A stretch of DNA of 64,000 bases, taken from Zea mays. Taxonomy: Eukaryota; Streptophyta; Magnoliopsida; Poales; Poaceae. The DNA lies in the NCBI RefSeq assembly GCF_902167145.1, contig NC_050101.1, positions 119,007,789-119,071,788 of the forward strand. The letters are read 5' to 3'. The notes beneath the pieces were generated by a model. The model did not search any database, was not told the DNA's origin, and worked only from the letters and a program-made list of their open reading frames with translations. Shown here one piece after another: positions 1 through 11,539 of the stretch. Position 1 is the first letter of the stretch; every line of letters begins with the position of its first letter. The position numbers were made by a program, and so were the translations under genes.

Positions 1-900
1 GTCCTCGGGGGACAGCTAGCTGAGGCTTCGGGGCGGCCGGCCGAGGCGTCTGCTCGGGCCGGATTCCTGAAGAAGACCCTGGCGGCGATGGCCCAGGCGC
101 GGTGCCGATGTCGTCCTTCGGAGCGGAGATCCTCCGACCGTGTTGCCGTTCGAGGCTCGGTCGGACTTCGCCGAAGGTGGAGTTGACACCGAGGGTGCTG
201 CTGCTCCCCCTCTGTCGACGTCTGAGCCTGTAGGATCGGTTCTTCTTGTAGTGTGCGTATGTTTTCTGCGGCCGCCGAGGCCCAAACATACTATCGTCGT
301 GTTGTAAAGCTGCATTTCTTTTCCTCTTGTTTCGAGTATCTGGCCTTATTTGTCGGTAACAGAATTGTTTGTCCGAGCAAGAGTTACTTTTCACGAAAGG
401 TGATGAGTGAGGTATCCGTATCCCGGAGGCGTAGGAGTCCCTCGGCTCGGTCGGCCTCGCCGCTTACGTGTACTCTTACTCGTCCGTAGGATTCTACTAT
501 CGATATAGTCGAGAAGGCACGAAAAATCGTTTCGGCAGAAGAGTTTTCGAGCGCTAAGACTTGTTCGGGCCGCGGAATCGCTTATCCGAGCGTGAGTTAC
601 TTATCGCAGAAGGTGATGAGTGAGGTATCCGTATCTCGGAGGCGTAGGAGTCCCTCGGCTCGGTCAGCCTTGGCTGCTTACGTGTACTCCGTCGTTTTCA
701 GGATCCCACTTTCGAAGTAGTCGAAAGGCACGAAAGACGTTCTGGCAGAAAAGACCTTTTCTGAGGAAAATTTTGACGCGGAGGGGGTTCCCCCCTTCTA
801 GCCCCCAAGGGAGGGTCGGGCTTTGCCGAGGCAAGGCTGACCCTTCCTTGATGGTTAGACTTTGTATGTGAACGAGGTGTACGAACGACTTGAAAGCATC
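1..900 (-). mobile_element. Huck-like gypsy element, 3' noncoding region
   Basis: This lies downstream of the pol stop codon of the minus-strand Huck-like element. I see no supported protein here; the open frames are GC-rich shadows without domains. The element's 3' LTR is not reached and must lie left of position 1. The region holds an imperfect direct duplication, listed separately. Confidence 0.6.
366..770. repeat. two-copy imperfect direct repeat, about 217 bp apart
   Basis: The segment around 400-480 recurs at about 617-694 with few changes; both begin GGTGATGAGTGAGGTATCC. Flanking parts also match more loosely: the ATAGTCGAGAAGGCACGAAA part near 507 matches GTAGTCGAAAGGCACGAAAG near 717. 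It is therefore a tandem duplication of roughly 217 bp in the 3' noncoding part of the Huck-like element. Confidence 0.7.
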
Positions 901-3401
901 TTAAGGGTAAAAGCGACGTAGCTGTCGGATGTTCCAAGCGTTGTTGTAGACCTCGCCTTGACTTTTGGCCAGCTTGTATGTCCCGGGCTTCAGAACCTTG
1001 GCGATGACGAACGGCCCTTCCCAAGGAGGCGTGAGCTTGTGCCGCCCTCGGGCGTCTTGTCACAGCCGAAGCACCAAGTCGCCCACCTGGAGGTCTCGGG
1101 ACCGAACCCCTCGGGCGTGGTAGCGTCGCAGGGACTGCTGGTACCGCGCCGAGTGTAGTAAGGCCATGTCTCGAGCCTCTTCCAGCTGGTCCAGTGAGTC
1201 TTCTCGGTTTGTTCGATTGCTTTGGTCGTCGTAGGCCCTCGCCCTCGAGGAACCGTATTCTAAGTCTATGGGCATGATGGCCTCGGCCCCATAGACTAGA
1301 AAGAATGATGTGAAGCCCGTGGCTCGGCTCGGCGTCGTCCTCAGACTCCAGGCCACCTAGGGGACCTCCTTCATCCATCACTTGCCGAACTTGTTGAGGT
1401 CATTGTAGATCCTCGGCTTGAGTCCTTGCAGAATCATGCCGTTGGCACGCTCTACTTGCCCATTCATCATGGGGTGAGCCACGGCGGCCTAGTCCACCCG
1501 GATGTGGTGATCCTCGCAGAAGTCCAGGAACTTTCTGCCGGTGAACTGGGTGCCGTTGTCGGTGATGATGGAGTTCGGGACCCCAAAGCGATGGATGATG
1601 TTGGTGAAGAACGCCACCGCCTATTCGGACCTGATGCCGTTTAGGGGTCGGACCTCGATCCACTTGGAGAATTTGTCGATGGCGACCAGCAGGTGCGTGT
1701 AGCCCCCGGGTGCCTTCTGCAAGGGACCGACGAGGTCCAGACCCCACACAACAAACGGCCAGGTGATGGATATTGTCTGCAGAGCCTGAGCGGGCAGGTG
1801 GGTCTGCCTTGCATAGAATTGACACCCTTGGCAGGTGCGGACAATTCTAGTGGCGTCGACCACCGCGGTCGGCCAGTAGAAACCTTGTCGGAAAGCGTTT
1901 CCGACAAGGGCTCGAGGCGTTGCGTGGTGACCGCAAGCCCCCGAGTGTATTTCTTGTAAGAGCTCCTGGCCTTCGGCGATGGATATGCATCGCTGGAGGA
2001 TGCCTGAGGGGCTGCGGTGGTAGAGCTCCTTCCCATCCCCCAGCAAGACGAACGACTTGGCGCGCCGCGCCAGTCGCCGAGCTTCGGCTCGGTCGAGGGG
2101 CAGCTCTCCTCGGTGGAGATATTGCAGGTACGGGGTCTGCCAGTTTCGATTAGGCGTGACCCCGCTCCGCTCTTCCTCGACGCGCAGTGCCTCACCCTCG
2201 GGGGCCGAGGGTGCCTCGGGCTGGGCCGAGGCCTTCTCGGGCTCGGGCGTGTCGTCGGTCTTGACTGAGGGTTGATGTAGGTCTCGGGAGAAGACATCCG
2301 GGGGAACCGTTGTTCGCCCCGAGGCTATCTTAGCCAGCTCGTCCGCAGTCTCGTTGTATCATTGGGCGACGTGGTTGAGCTCGAGCCCGTAGAACTTGTC
2401 TTCCAGGCGCCGAACCTCGTCGCAGTAGGCTTCCATCTTCGGGTCGCGGCAGTGGGAGTTCTTCATGACTTGGTCGATGACAAGCTGCGAGTCACCGCAA
2501 GCATCGAGGCGTTAGACCCCTAGCTCGATTGCGATGCGCAACCCGTTGACCAGAGCCTCGTACTCAGCCACGTTGTTGGACGCCGGGAAATGGAGGCGCA
2601 GCGCGTAGCGGAGGTGCTTCCCGAGGGGCGAGATGAAGAGCAGGCCCACGCCCGCTCCCGTTTTCATCAGCGACCCGTCAAAAAACATGGTCCAGAGTTC
2701 CGGTTGGATCGGAGCTGCTGGAAGCTGGGTGTCAACCCATTCAGCCACAAAGTTCGCCAAGACTTGGGACTTGATGGCCTTCTGAGGGGCGAACGAGATT
2801 GTCTCGCCCATGATTTCCACCGCCCACTTTGCAATCCTACCCGAGGCCTCCCGGCACTGGATGATCTCCCCCAGGGGGAAGGATGACACCACAGTCACCG
2901 GATGAGACTCGAAGTAGTGTCGCAACTTCCGCCGCGTCAGGATTACTGCGTACAGCAGCTTCTGAATTTGTGGGTAGCGGATCTTTGTCTCGGACAGTAC
3001 CTCACTGATGAAGTAGACCGGCCTCTGGACGGGCAATGCATGCCCCTCTTCTCGTCTCTCAACCACGATCGCAGCGCTGACCACCTGAGTGGTAGCGGCG
3101 ACGTAGATCAAGAGGGCTTCTCCGTCGGCGGGGGGCACCAAGATGGGTGCGTTCGTAAGGAGCGCCTTCAGGTTCCCGAGGGCTTCCTCGGCCTCGGGGG
3201 TCCAAGTGAAGCACTCGGTCTTCCTTAAGAGGCGGTACAGAGGTAGGCCTCTTTCGCCGAGGCGCGAGATGAAGTGGCTCAGAGCCGCAAGGCATCCCAT
3301 GACCCTCTGTACGCCTTTCAAGTCCTTGATGGGCCCCATTTTGGTGATGGCCGCGATTTTCTCCGGGTTGGCCTCGATGCCCCGCTCGGAGACGATGAAC
3401 C
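901..3401 (-). pseudogene. Huck-like gypsy pol 3' part: RT end, RNase H, integrase
   Basis: Read on the minus strand, this is the C-terminal half of a Ty3/gypsy polyprotein. From the right edge come the end of RT and its connection (GIEANPEKI-type sequence), the RNase H-like domain (FFDGSLMKTGAGVG near 2660-2700), the integrase zinc finger (GHHATPRALVGNAFRQGFYWP then CQGC, near 1830-1935) and the integrase core (WGLDLVGPL, DNGTQF). A C-terminal tail ends in RQLRRFYP with TAA at 901-903. It is broken by in-frame stops at 2512-2514, 2359-2361, 1621-1623, 1489-1491 and 1357-1359. Several are CAG or CGA codons turned into TAG or TGA, judging from family consensus. The reading continues at 12850/12851, on the other side of the inserted Sirevirus A. 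It cannot make an active enzyme as it stands. Confidence 0.85.
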
Positions 3402-4732
3402 TGAAAGTCGCCTAGAGGGGGGGGGGTGAATAGGGCGAAACTGAAATTCACAAAAATAATCACAACTACAAGCCGGGTTAGCGTTAAAAATATAATAGAG
3501 TCCGCGAGAGAGGGTGCAAAACAAATCGCAAGCGAATAATGAAGTGATACACACGGATTTGTTTTACCGAGGTTCGGTTCTCTCAAACCTACTCCCCGTT
3601 GAGGAGGCCACAAAGGCCGGGTCTCTTTCAACCCTTCCCTCTCTCAAACGGTCCCTCGGACCGAATGAGCTTTCTCTTCTCAATCACTTGTAACACAAAG
3701 TTCCCACAAGGACCACCACAAGTTTGGTGTCTCTTGCCTCAATTACAAGTGAGTTTGATCGCAATGAAAGAACCAAGAAAGAAGAAAGCAATCCAAGCGC
3801 AAGAGCTCGAAAGAACACAAGCAAATCTCTCTCTCTAATCACTAGGGCGTTGTGTGGAATTTGGAGAGGACTTGATCTCTTTGGTGTGTCTAGAATTGAA
3901 TGCTAGAGCTCTTGTAAGTAGTTGGGAAGTGGAAAACTTGGATACAATGAATGGTGGGTGGTTGGGGGTATTTATAGCCCCAACCACCAAACTAGCCGTT
4001 TGGTGAGGCTGTCTGCTCGATGGCGCACCGGACAGTCCGGTGCACACCGGACAGTCCGGTGCACACCGGACATGTCCGGTGCGACAGCCACGTCACCAAA
4101 GCCGTTGGATTCCGACCGTTGGAGCTTCTGTCTTCTGGGCCCGCCTGGGTGTCCGGTGCACACCGGACATGTACTGTTCAATGTCCGGTGCGCCAGTATG
4201 GGCGTGCCTGACTTCTGCGCGCTTCTGGCGCGCATTGAATGCGCCTGCAGGTGTCCGTTGGCGCGAAGTAGCCGTTGCTCCGTGGATGCACCGGACAGTC
4301 CGGTGTACACCGGACATGTCCGGTGAATTATAGCGGAGCAGACGTTCCGATTTCCCGAGGCTGACGAGTTCCTGAGGCAGCTCTTCTTTGGAGCACCGGA
4401 CATGTCCGGTGTACACCGGACAGTCCGGTGAGTTATAGCGGAGTTGCCTCTGGAAATTCCCGAAGGTGAAGAGTTTGAAGTCGGTCTTCCCTGGTGCACC
4501 GAACATGTCCGGTGGTGCACCGGACAGTCCGGTGCACCAGTCCAGGGTGCCTTCGGTTGGCCCTTTGCTCCTTTGTTGAATCCAATATTTGATCTTTTGA
4601 TTGGCTAAGTGTGAACCTTTTACACCTGTATAGCTTATACACTAGAGCAAACTAGTTAGTCCAATTATTTGTGTTGGGCAATTCAACCACCAAAATTCTT
4701 TAGGAACTAGGTGTAAGCCTAATTCCCTTTCA
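3402..4732 (-). repeat. Sirevirus A 3' LTR
   Basis: This is the 1331-bp left copy. It matches 11540-12850 throughout but carries one extra 19-bp palindrome unit near 4040 and one extra G in the G-run at 3417-3426. On the element strand it begins TGAAAGGGAATTAGG and ends GGCGACTTTCA. Confidence 0.95.
4020..4540. repeat. palindrome cluster in the Sirevirus A LTR
   Basis: The cluster contains many copies of CACCGGAC-A-GTCCGGTG and CACCGGACATGTCCGGTG. They are typical candidate cis-regulatory palindromes of Sirevirus LTRs. The same cluster recurs at 12158-12660. Confidence 0.85.
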
Positions 4733-4746
4733 ATCTCCCCCTTTTT
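4733..4746 (-). other. polypurine tract, Sirevirus A
   Basis: The minus strand reads AAAAAGGGGGAGAT directly before the 3' LTR. This is the expected primer site for plus-strand DNA synthesis. Similar purine blocks lie upstream near 5067, 5145 and 5250. Confidence 0.85.
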
Positions 4747-5540
4747 GGTGATTGATGCCAACACAAACCAAAGCAAATATAGAAGTGCATAAATTGAACT
4801 AGTTTGCATAATGTAAGTGCAAAGGTTGCTTGGAATTTAGCCAATATAAATACTTACATGATGTTCATGGATTGTTTCTTTGTTTTTAACATATTGGACC
4901 ACGCTTGCACCACATGTTTTGTTTTTGCAAATTCTTTTTGTAAATCCTTTTTAAAGTCCTTTTGCAACATAGTCAAAGGTAGATGAATAGGATTTTTGCA
5001 AAGCATTTTCAAGTTTTGAAAATTTTCTCCACTTGTTTCAAATACTTTTCCTTTGACTTAACAAAACTCCCCCTAAATGAGATCCTCCTCTTAGTGTTCA
5101 AGAGGGTTTTGATTTATCATTTTTAAATACTACTTCCTCCCCCTTTAGAACATAATAAGATACCAATTTGAAATTGACCAATTGAAAATCTCCAAATTTT
5201 AAAAATTAGGTGGTGGTGCGGTCCTTTTGCTTTGGGCTCATGCTTTCTCCCCCTTTGGCATGAATCGCCAAAAACGGAATCATTAGAGCCCTACGAAGTA
5301 CTTTCTCCTCCTTTGGTCATAAAATAAATGAGTGAAGATTATACCAAAGTTGGAGAGATACTCGGAGTGACGGCGAAGGATGAGTAGTAGAGTGGAGTGG
5401 AAGCCTTTGTCTTCGCCGAAGACTCCAATTCCCTTTCAATATACCTATGACTTGGTTTGAAATACACTTGAAAACACATTAGTCATAGCATATATAAAAG
5501 AGATATGATCAAAGGTATACTTGTGTGCTATGTGTGCAAA
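4747..5540 (-). mobile_element. Sirevirus A noncoding region between pol and 3' LTR
   Basis: About 800 bp without a supported ORF. It is AT-rich and carries several CTCCCCCTTT blocks, which are polypurine-like on the element strand. No envelope-like gene is visible. Confidence 0.7.
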
Positions 5541-8500
5541 TTAGCAAAAGAAGTTCCTAGAATCAAGAATATTGAGCTCATGCCTAAGTTTGGTAAAAGT
5601 TTGTTCATCAAGAGGCTTGGTAAAGATATCGGCTAATTGATCTTTAGTGTTAATGTAAGAAATCTCGATATCCCCCTGTTGTTGGTGATCCCGAAGAAAA
5701 TGATACCGAATGGCTATGTGTTTAGTGCGGCTATGCTCAACGGGATTATCCGCCATGCGGATTGCACTCTCATTATCACATAGAAGAGGAACTTTGGTTA
5801 GTTTGTAACCGTAGTCCCGCAGGGTTTGCCTCATCCAAAGCAATTGCGCGCAACAATGGCTTGCGGCAATATACTCGGCTTCGGCGGTAGAAAGAGCAAC
5901 CGAATTTTGCTTCTTTGAAGCCCAAGACACCAAGGATCTTCCCAAGAACTGGCAAGTCCCCGATTGCTCTTCCTATTAATCTTACACCCCGCCCAATCGG
6001 CATCCGAATAACCAATCAAATCAAATGTGGATCCCCGAGGGTACCAAAGCCCAAACTTAGGAGTATAAGCCAAATATCTCAAGATTCGTTTTACAGCCGT
6101 AAGGTGTGATTCCTTAGGGTCGGCTTGGAATCTTGCACACATGCAAACGGAAAGCATAATGTCCGGTCGAGATGCGCATAAATAAAGCAATGAACCAATC
6201 ATCGACCGGTATACCTTTTGATCGACGGATTTACCTACCGTGTCGAGGTCGAGATGCCCATTTGTTCCCATGGGTGTCTTGATGGGCTTGGCATCCTTCA
6301 TTCCAAACTTGGTTAGAATGTCTTGAGTGTACTTCGTTTGGCAAATGAAGGTGCCCTCTTGGAGTTGCTTGACTTGGAATCCTAGAAAATACTTCAACTC
6401 CCCCATCATAGACATCTCGAATTTCTGTGTCATGATCCTACTAAATTCTTCACATGTAGATTCGTTAGTAGACCCAAATATAATATCATCAACATAAATT
6501 TGGCATACAAACAAATCATTGTCAAGAGTTTTAGTGAATAAAGTAGGATCGGCCTTGCCGACTTTGAAGCCATTAGCAATAAGGAAATCTCTAAGGCATT
6601 CATACCATGCTCTTGGGGCTTGCTTGAGCCCATAAAGTGCCTTAGAGAGCCTATAGACATGGTTAGGGTACTCACTATCTTCAAAGCCGGGAGGTTGCTC
6701 AACATAGACCTCCTCCTTGATTGGTCCGTTGAGGAAGGCACTCTTCACGTCCATTTGGTAAAGCTTGAAGCCATGGTAAGTAGCATAGGCCAATAATATA
6801 CGAATTGACTCAAGCCTAGCTACGGGTGCATAGGTTTCACCAAAATCCAAACCTTCGACTTGTGAATATCCCTTGGCCACGAGTCGAGCTTTGTTCCTTG
6901 TCACCACACCATGCTCATCTTGCTTGTTGCGGAAGACCCACTTGGTTCCTACAACATTTTGGTTAGGACGTGGAACTAAATGCCATACCTCGTTCCTTGT
7001 GAAGTTATTGAGCTCCTCTTGCATCGCCATCACCCAATCCGAATCTTGAAGTGCTTCCTCTACCCTGTGTGGCTCAATAGAGGAAACAAAAGAGTAATGC
7101 TCACAAAAATGTGCAACACGAGATCGAGTGGTTACCCCCTTATGAATATCGCCGAGGATGGTGTCGACGGGGTGATCTCGTTGTATTGCTTGGTGGACTC
7201 TTGGGTGTGGCGGCTTTTGTTGTTCATCCTCCTTGTCTTGATCATTTGCATCTCCCCCTTGATTGTTGCCGTCATCTTGAGGGGGCTCATCTCTTTGATC
7301 TTCTCCTTCATCAACTTGAGCCTCGTCCTCATTTTGGGTTGGCGGAGATGCTTGCGTGGAGGAGGATGGTTGATCTTGTGCATGTGGAGGCTCTTCGGAT
7401 TCCTTAGGACACACATCCCTAATGGACATGTTCCTTAGCGCTATGCATGGAGCCTGTTCTTCACCTATCTCATCAAGATCAACTTGCTCTACTTGAGAGC
7501 CGTTAGTCTCATCAAACACAACGTCACAAGAAACTTCAACTAGCCCTGAGGACTTGTTAAAGACTCTATATGCCCTTGTGTTTGAGTCATATCCTAGTAA
7601 AAAGCCTTCTACAGTTTTAGGAGCAAATTTAGATTTTCTACCTCTTTTAACAAGAATAAAGCATTTGCTACCAAAAACTCTAAAATATGAAATATTGGGC
7701 TTTTTACCGGTTAGGAGTTCATAGGATGTCTTCTTGAGGATTCAGTGTAAATATAACCGGTTGATGGCGTAGCAGGCGGTGTTGACCGCCTCGGCCCAAA
7801 ACCGATCCGGTGTCTTGTACTCATCAAGCATGGTTCTTGCCATGTCCAATAGAGTTCGATTCTTCCTCTCCACTACACCATTTTGTTGTGGGGTGTAGGG
7901 AGAAGAGAACTCATGCTTGATGCCCTCTTTCTCAAGAAAGCCTTCAATTTGAGAGTTCTTGGACTCCGTTCCGTTGTCGCTTCTAATTTTCTTGATCCTT
8001 AAGCCGAACTCATTTTGAGCCTGTCTCAAGAATCCCTTTAAGGTCTCTTGGGTATGAGATTTTTCCTGTAAAAAGAACACCCAAGTGAAGCGAGAATAGT
8101 CATCCACAATAACTAGACAATACTTACTCCCGCCGATGCTTATGTAAGCGATCGGGCCGAATAAATCCATGTGTAGGAGCTCCAGTGGCTTGTCACTAGT
8201 CATGATGTTCTTGTGTGGATGATGGGTGCCAACTTGCTTCCCGGCTTGGCATGCGCTACAAATCCTGTCTTTCTCAAAATGAACATTTGTTAGTCCTAAA
8301 ATGTGCTCTCCCTTTAGAAGCTTATGAAGATTCTTCATTCCAACATGGGCTAGTCGGCGATGCCAGAGCCAACCCAAGTTAGTCTTAGCAATAAGCAAGT
8401 GTTGAGTTCAGCTCTATCAAAATCTACCAAGTATAGCTGACCCTCTAACACTCCCTTAAATGCTATTGAATCATCACTTCTTCTAAAGACAGTAACACCT

Positions 8501-8781
8501 ACATCAGTAAATAGACAGTTGTAGCCCATTTGACATAATTGGGATACGGAAAGCAAATTGTAATCTAAAGAATCTACAAGAAAAATATTGGAAATAGTAT
8601 GGTCAGGTGATATAACAATTTTACCCAATCCTTTGACCAAACCTTGATTTCCATCCCCGAATGTGATAGCTCGTTGGGGATCTTGGTTTTTCTCATATGA
8701 GGAGAACATCTTCTTCTCCCCTGTCATGTGGTTTGTGCACCCGCTGTCGAGTATCCAACTTGAGCCCCCGGATGCATAAAC
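5541..8781 (-). pseudogene. Sirevirus A pol (protease, integrase, RT, RNase H), frameshifted
   Basis: Domain order on the minus strand: protease active site LDSGCTNHMTG near 8715-8755; integrase zinc-binding segment (LWHRRLAHVGMKNLHKL then CSACQAGK, 8240-8380); integrase core with MDLFGP, RSDNGTES and PQQNGVVERKN (8180 down to 7860); RT with the catalytic YVDDIIFGS near 6470-6500; RNase H with [21 protein letters not shown] near 5700-5790. The end is a stop at 5541-5543. The frame breaks near 8398, at a stop near 7740 and again near 5900-5945, so no continuous polyprotein is made. Integrase-before-RT order is diagnostic of Ty1/copia. It follows gag after a short spacer, as in the other Sirevirus copies here. 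Confidence 0.9.
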
Positions 8782-8998
8782 CTACAAAACAATTTTAGTT
8801 CTTGACTTTAGGTACCCAAACGGTTTTGGGTCCTTTGGCATTAGAAACAAGAACTTTGGGTACCCAAACACAAGTCTTGGAGCCCTTGTGTTTGCCCCCA
8901 ACAAACTTGGCAACTACTTTGCCGGATTTGTTAGTCAAAACATAAGATGCATCAAAAGTTTTAAATGAAATGCTATGATCATTTGATGCAATAGGAGT

Positions 8999-11494
8999 TT
9001 ACTTTCTAGGCGATTTGGCACGGGTTGGTTGCCTAGAGCTAGATGTCTCACCCTTATACATAAAAGCATGGTTAGGGCCAGAGTGAGACTTCCTAGAATG
9101 AGTTCTCCTAATTTTGCTCTCGGGATAACCGGCAGGGTACAAAATGTAACCCTCGTTATCCTGAGGCAGGGGAGCCTTGCCCTTAACAAAGTTAGACAAG
9201 TTCTTAGGAGGGGCATTAAGTTTGACATTGTCTCCCCTTTGGAAGCCAATGCCATCCTTGATGCCAGGGCGTCTCCCATTATAGAGCATACTTCTAGCAA
9301 ATTTAAACTTTTCATTTTCTAAGTTATGCTCGGCAATTTTAGCATCTAACATTGCTATATGATCATTTTGTTGTTTAATTAAAGCCATGTGATCATGAAT
9401 AGCATTGATATCAATATCTCTACATCTAGTACAAATAGAAACATGCTCAACATTAGATGTAGAGGGTTTGCAAGATTTTAGTTCTACAACCTTAGCATGC
9501 AACATATCATTCTTAGTTCTAAGGTCGGAAATAGTAGTATTGCAAACATCAAAATCCTTAGCCTTAGCAATCAAATTTTCATTTTCTATTCTAAGGCTAG
9601 CAAGAGAATCATTCAATTCCTTAATCTTAGCAAGCAAATCATCATTATCATTTCTAAGATTGGGATTTGAAGCATCATAAACATGATAATCAACCTTAGC
9701 AATTAATCTAGCATTTTCATTTCTAAGGTTGTCTATAGTGTCATGGCATGTACTTAGCTCACTAGATAATTTGTTACATTTTTCTACCTCTAGAGCATAA
9801 GCATCTTTAACCTTAACATGCTTTTTGTTTTCCTTAATAAGGAAGTCCTCTTGAGAGTCCAAGAGATCATCCTTCTCATGAATAGCACTAATCAATTCAT
9901 TTAATTTTTCCTTTTGTTGCATGTTAAGATCGGCAAAAAGGGTTCGCAAATTATTTTCCTCATCACTATCATTATCATCACTAGAGGATTCATATTTAGT
10001 GGAGGATTTAGATTTAACCTTCTTCCTTTTGCCGTCCTTTGCCATGAGGCACTTGTGGCCGACGTTGGGGAAGAGGAGTCCCTTGGTGACGGCGATGTTG
10101 GCGGCGTCCTCGTCGGAGGAGGACTCGGTGGAGCTCTCGTCGGAGTCCCACTCCCGGCAAACATGGGCATCGCTGCCCTTCTTCTTGTAGTACTTCTTCT
10201 TTTCTCTCCTCTTTCCCTTCTTGTCGTCGCCCCTGTCACTGTCACTAGACATAGGACATTTTGCAATAAAATGACCGGGCTTACCACACTTGTAGCAAAC
10301 CTTCTTGGAACAGGATTTGTAATCCTTCCCCTTCCGTTGCTTGAGGATTTGCCGAAAGCTTTTGATGATTAGGGCCATCTCCTCATTGTCGAGCTTGGAG
10401 GCGTCAATTGGTTGTCTACTCGGTGTAGACTCCTCCTTCTTTTCCTCCGTTGCCTTGAATGCCACCGGTTGTGCTTCGGACGTGGAGGTTTCATCAAGCT
10501 CGTTGATCTTCCTTGATCCCTTGATCATACATTCAAAGCTCACAAAATTCCCGATAACTTCCTCGGGGGTCATTAGTGGGTATCTAGGATTACCACGAAT
10601 TAATTGAACTTGAGTGGGGTTAAGGAAAATGAGAGATCTTAGAATAACCTTAACCACCTCGTGGTCATCCCATTTCTTGCTCCCGAGGTTGCGCACTTGG
10701 TTTACCAAGGTTTTGAGCCGGTTGTACATATCTTGCGGCTCCTCCCCTTGGCGAAGACGAAAACGACCGAGCTCCCCCTCGATCGTTTCCCGCTTGGTGA
10801 TCTTGGTGAGTTCATCACCCTCGTGCGCGGTCTTGAGAAGGTCCCAAATCTCCTTTGCATTCTTCAACCCTTGCACTTTGTTGTATTCCTCCTTGCTTAG
10901 AGAGGCGAGGAGTATGGTTGTAGCTTGAGAGTTGAAGTGCTCGATTTGTGCCACTTCGTCCGAGTCATAATTTTCATCCCCTATGGATGGTACCTGTGCT
11001 CCAAACTCAACAACATTCCATATACTTTTGTGGAGTGAGGTTAGATGAAATTTCATTAAATCACTCCACATAGCATAATCTTCGCCATTAAAGGTTGGCG
11101 GTTTGCCTAATGGAACGGAAAGTAATGGAGTATGTCTAGATGTACGAGGATAGTGTAAGGGGATCTTACTAAACTTCTTGCGCTCTTGGCGCTTAGAAGT
11201 TACGGACTGTGCATCGGAGTCGGAGGTCGATGTTGATGAAGTGTCGGTCTCGTAGTAGACCACTTTCCTCATCTTCTTGTGCTTGTCGCCTTTCCGATGC
11301 GACTTGTGGGAAGAAGATCTTTCCTTCTTCTCTTTGTGGTGAGAAGAAGAAGATCTTTTCTCCTTCCGTTTGGAGGAGTCCTTCTTCTTCTCCTTCCTCT
11401 TGGTGCGGGACTCTTCCGATGAAGTGCTCCCTTGGCTCGTAGTGGGCTTGTCGCCGGTCTCCATCTCCCTCTTGGTGTGATCTCCCGACATCAC
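8999..11494 (-). CDS. Sirevirus A gag, nucleocapsid-type protein
   Basis: An 831-codon frame. The N-terminus is lysine- and serine-rich (residues 1-100). A Ty1/copia-type gag core follows, including FNGEDYAMWSDLMKFHL at about residues 135-155. One CCHC zinc knuckle, CYKCGKPGHFIAKC, sits at about residues 399-413 and would bind the element RNA. A long charged, coiled-coil-like C-terminal half follows. Compared with the B and C copies it stops early: the TAA at 8999-9001 is followed in the same frame by about 67 more codons with the conserved WVPK-type ending, up to a TAA at 8795-8797. The last part is therefore lost by a nonsense change. The start was chosen as the first Met after the PBS leader. 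Confidence 0.85.
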   Translation of the reverse strand: MMSGDHTKREMETGDKPTTSQGSTSSEESRTKRKEKKKDSSKRKEKRSSSSHHKEKKERSSSHKSHRKGDKHKKMRKVVYYETDTSSTSTSDSDAQSVTSKRQERKKFSKIPLHYPRTSRHTPLLSVPLGKPPTFNGEDYAMWSDLMKFHLTSLHKSIWNVVEFGAQVPSIGDENYDSDEVAQIEHFNSQATTILLASLSKEEYNKVQGLKNAKEIWDLLKTAHEGDELTKITKRETIEGELGRFRLRQGEEPQDMYNRLKTLVNQVRNLGSKKWDDHEVVKVILRSLIFLNPTQVQLIRGNPRYPLMTPEEVIGNFVSFECMIKGSRKINELDETSTSEAQPVAFKATEEKKEESTPSRQPIDASKLDNEEMALIIKSFRQILKQRKGKDYKSCSKKVCYKCGKPGHFIAKCPMSSDSDRGDDKKGKRREKKKYYKKKGSDAHVCREWDSDESSTESSSDEDAANIAVTKGLLFPNVGHKCLMAKDGKRKKVKSKSSTKYESSSDDNDSDEENNLRTLFADLNMQQKEKLNELISAIHEKDDLLDSQEDFLIKENKKHVKVKDAYALEVEKCNKLSSELSTCHDTIDNLRNENARLIAKVDYHVYDASNPNLRNDNDDLLAKIKELNDSLASLRIENENLIAKAKDFDVCNTTISDLRTKNDMLHAKVVELKSCKPSTSNVEHVSICTRCRDIDINAIHDHMALIKQQNDHIAMLDAKIAEHNLENEKFKFARSMLYNGRRPGIKDGIGFQRGDNVKLNAPPKNLSNFVKGKAPLPQDNEGYILYPAGYPESKIRRTHSRKSHSGPNHAFMYKGETSSSRQPTRAKSPRK

Positions 11495-11525
11495 TTCGAG
11501 CGGTTAGGCTCTAATGAAGCACCGG

Positions 11526-11537
11526 GCTCTGATACCA
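11526..11537 (-). other. primer binding site, Sirevirus A
   Basis: The minus strand reads TGGTATCAGAGC, two bases from the 5' LTR. It is complementary to the 3' end of initiator methionine tRNA, the usual Ty1/copia primer. Confidence 0.9.
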
Positions 11538-11539
11538 AT

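Noticed and set aside
3972..4520. Open frames on both strands with repeated HRTVRCTPDMSGA-like peptides
   Set aside because: These are translations of the palindromic DNA repeats in LTRs, open in several frames at once, and are not genes.
4020..4540. Regularly spaced palindromes that look a little like a CRISPR array (also at 12158, 29709, 37381, 42688, 48861)
   Set aside because: Spacing is irregular, the intervening sequences are shared between copies, and they lie in retrotransposon LTRs of a plant genome. They are Sirevirus LTR palindromes.
4747..5540. Possible envelope-like gene between pol and the 3' LTR in the Sireviruses
   Set aside because: No open frame of useful length is found there in A, B, C or D; the region is AT-rich with polypurine motifs only.
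7111..7438. Plus-strand frames opposite Sirevirus A pol
   Set aside because: They are mirror frames of the acidic, Gln/Pro-rich linker in pol. No start context, splice signals or homology were seen.
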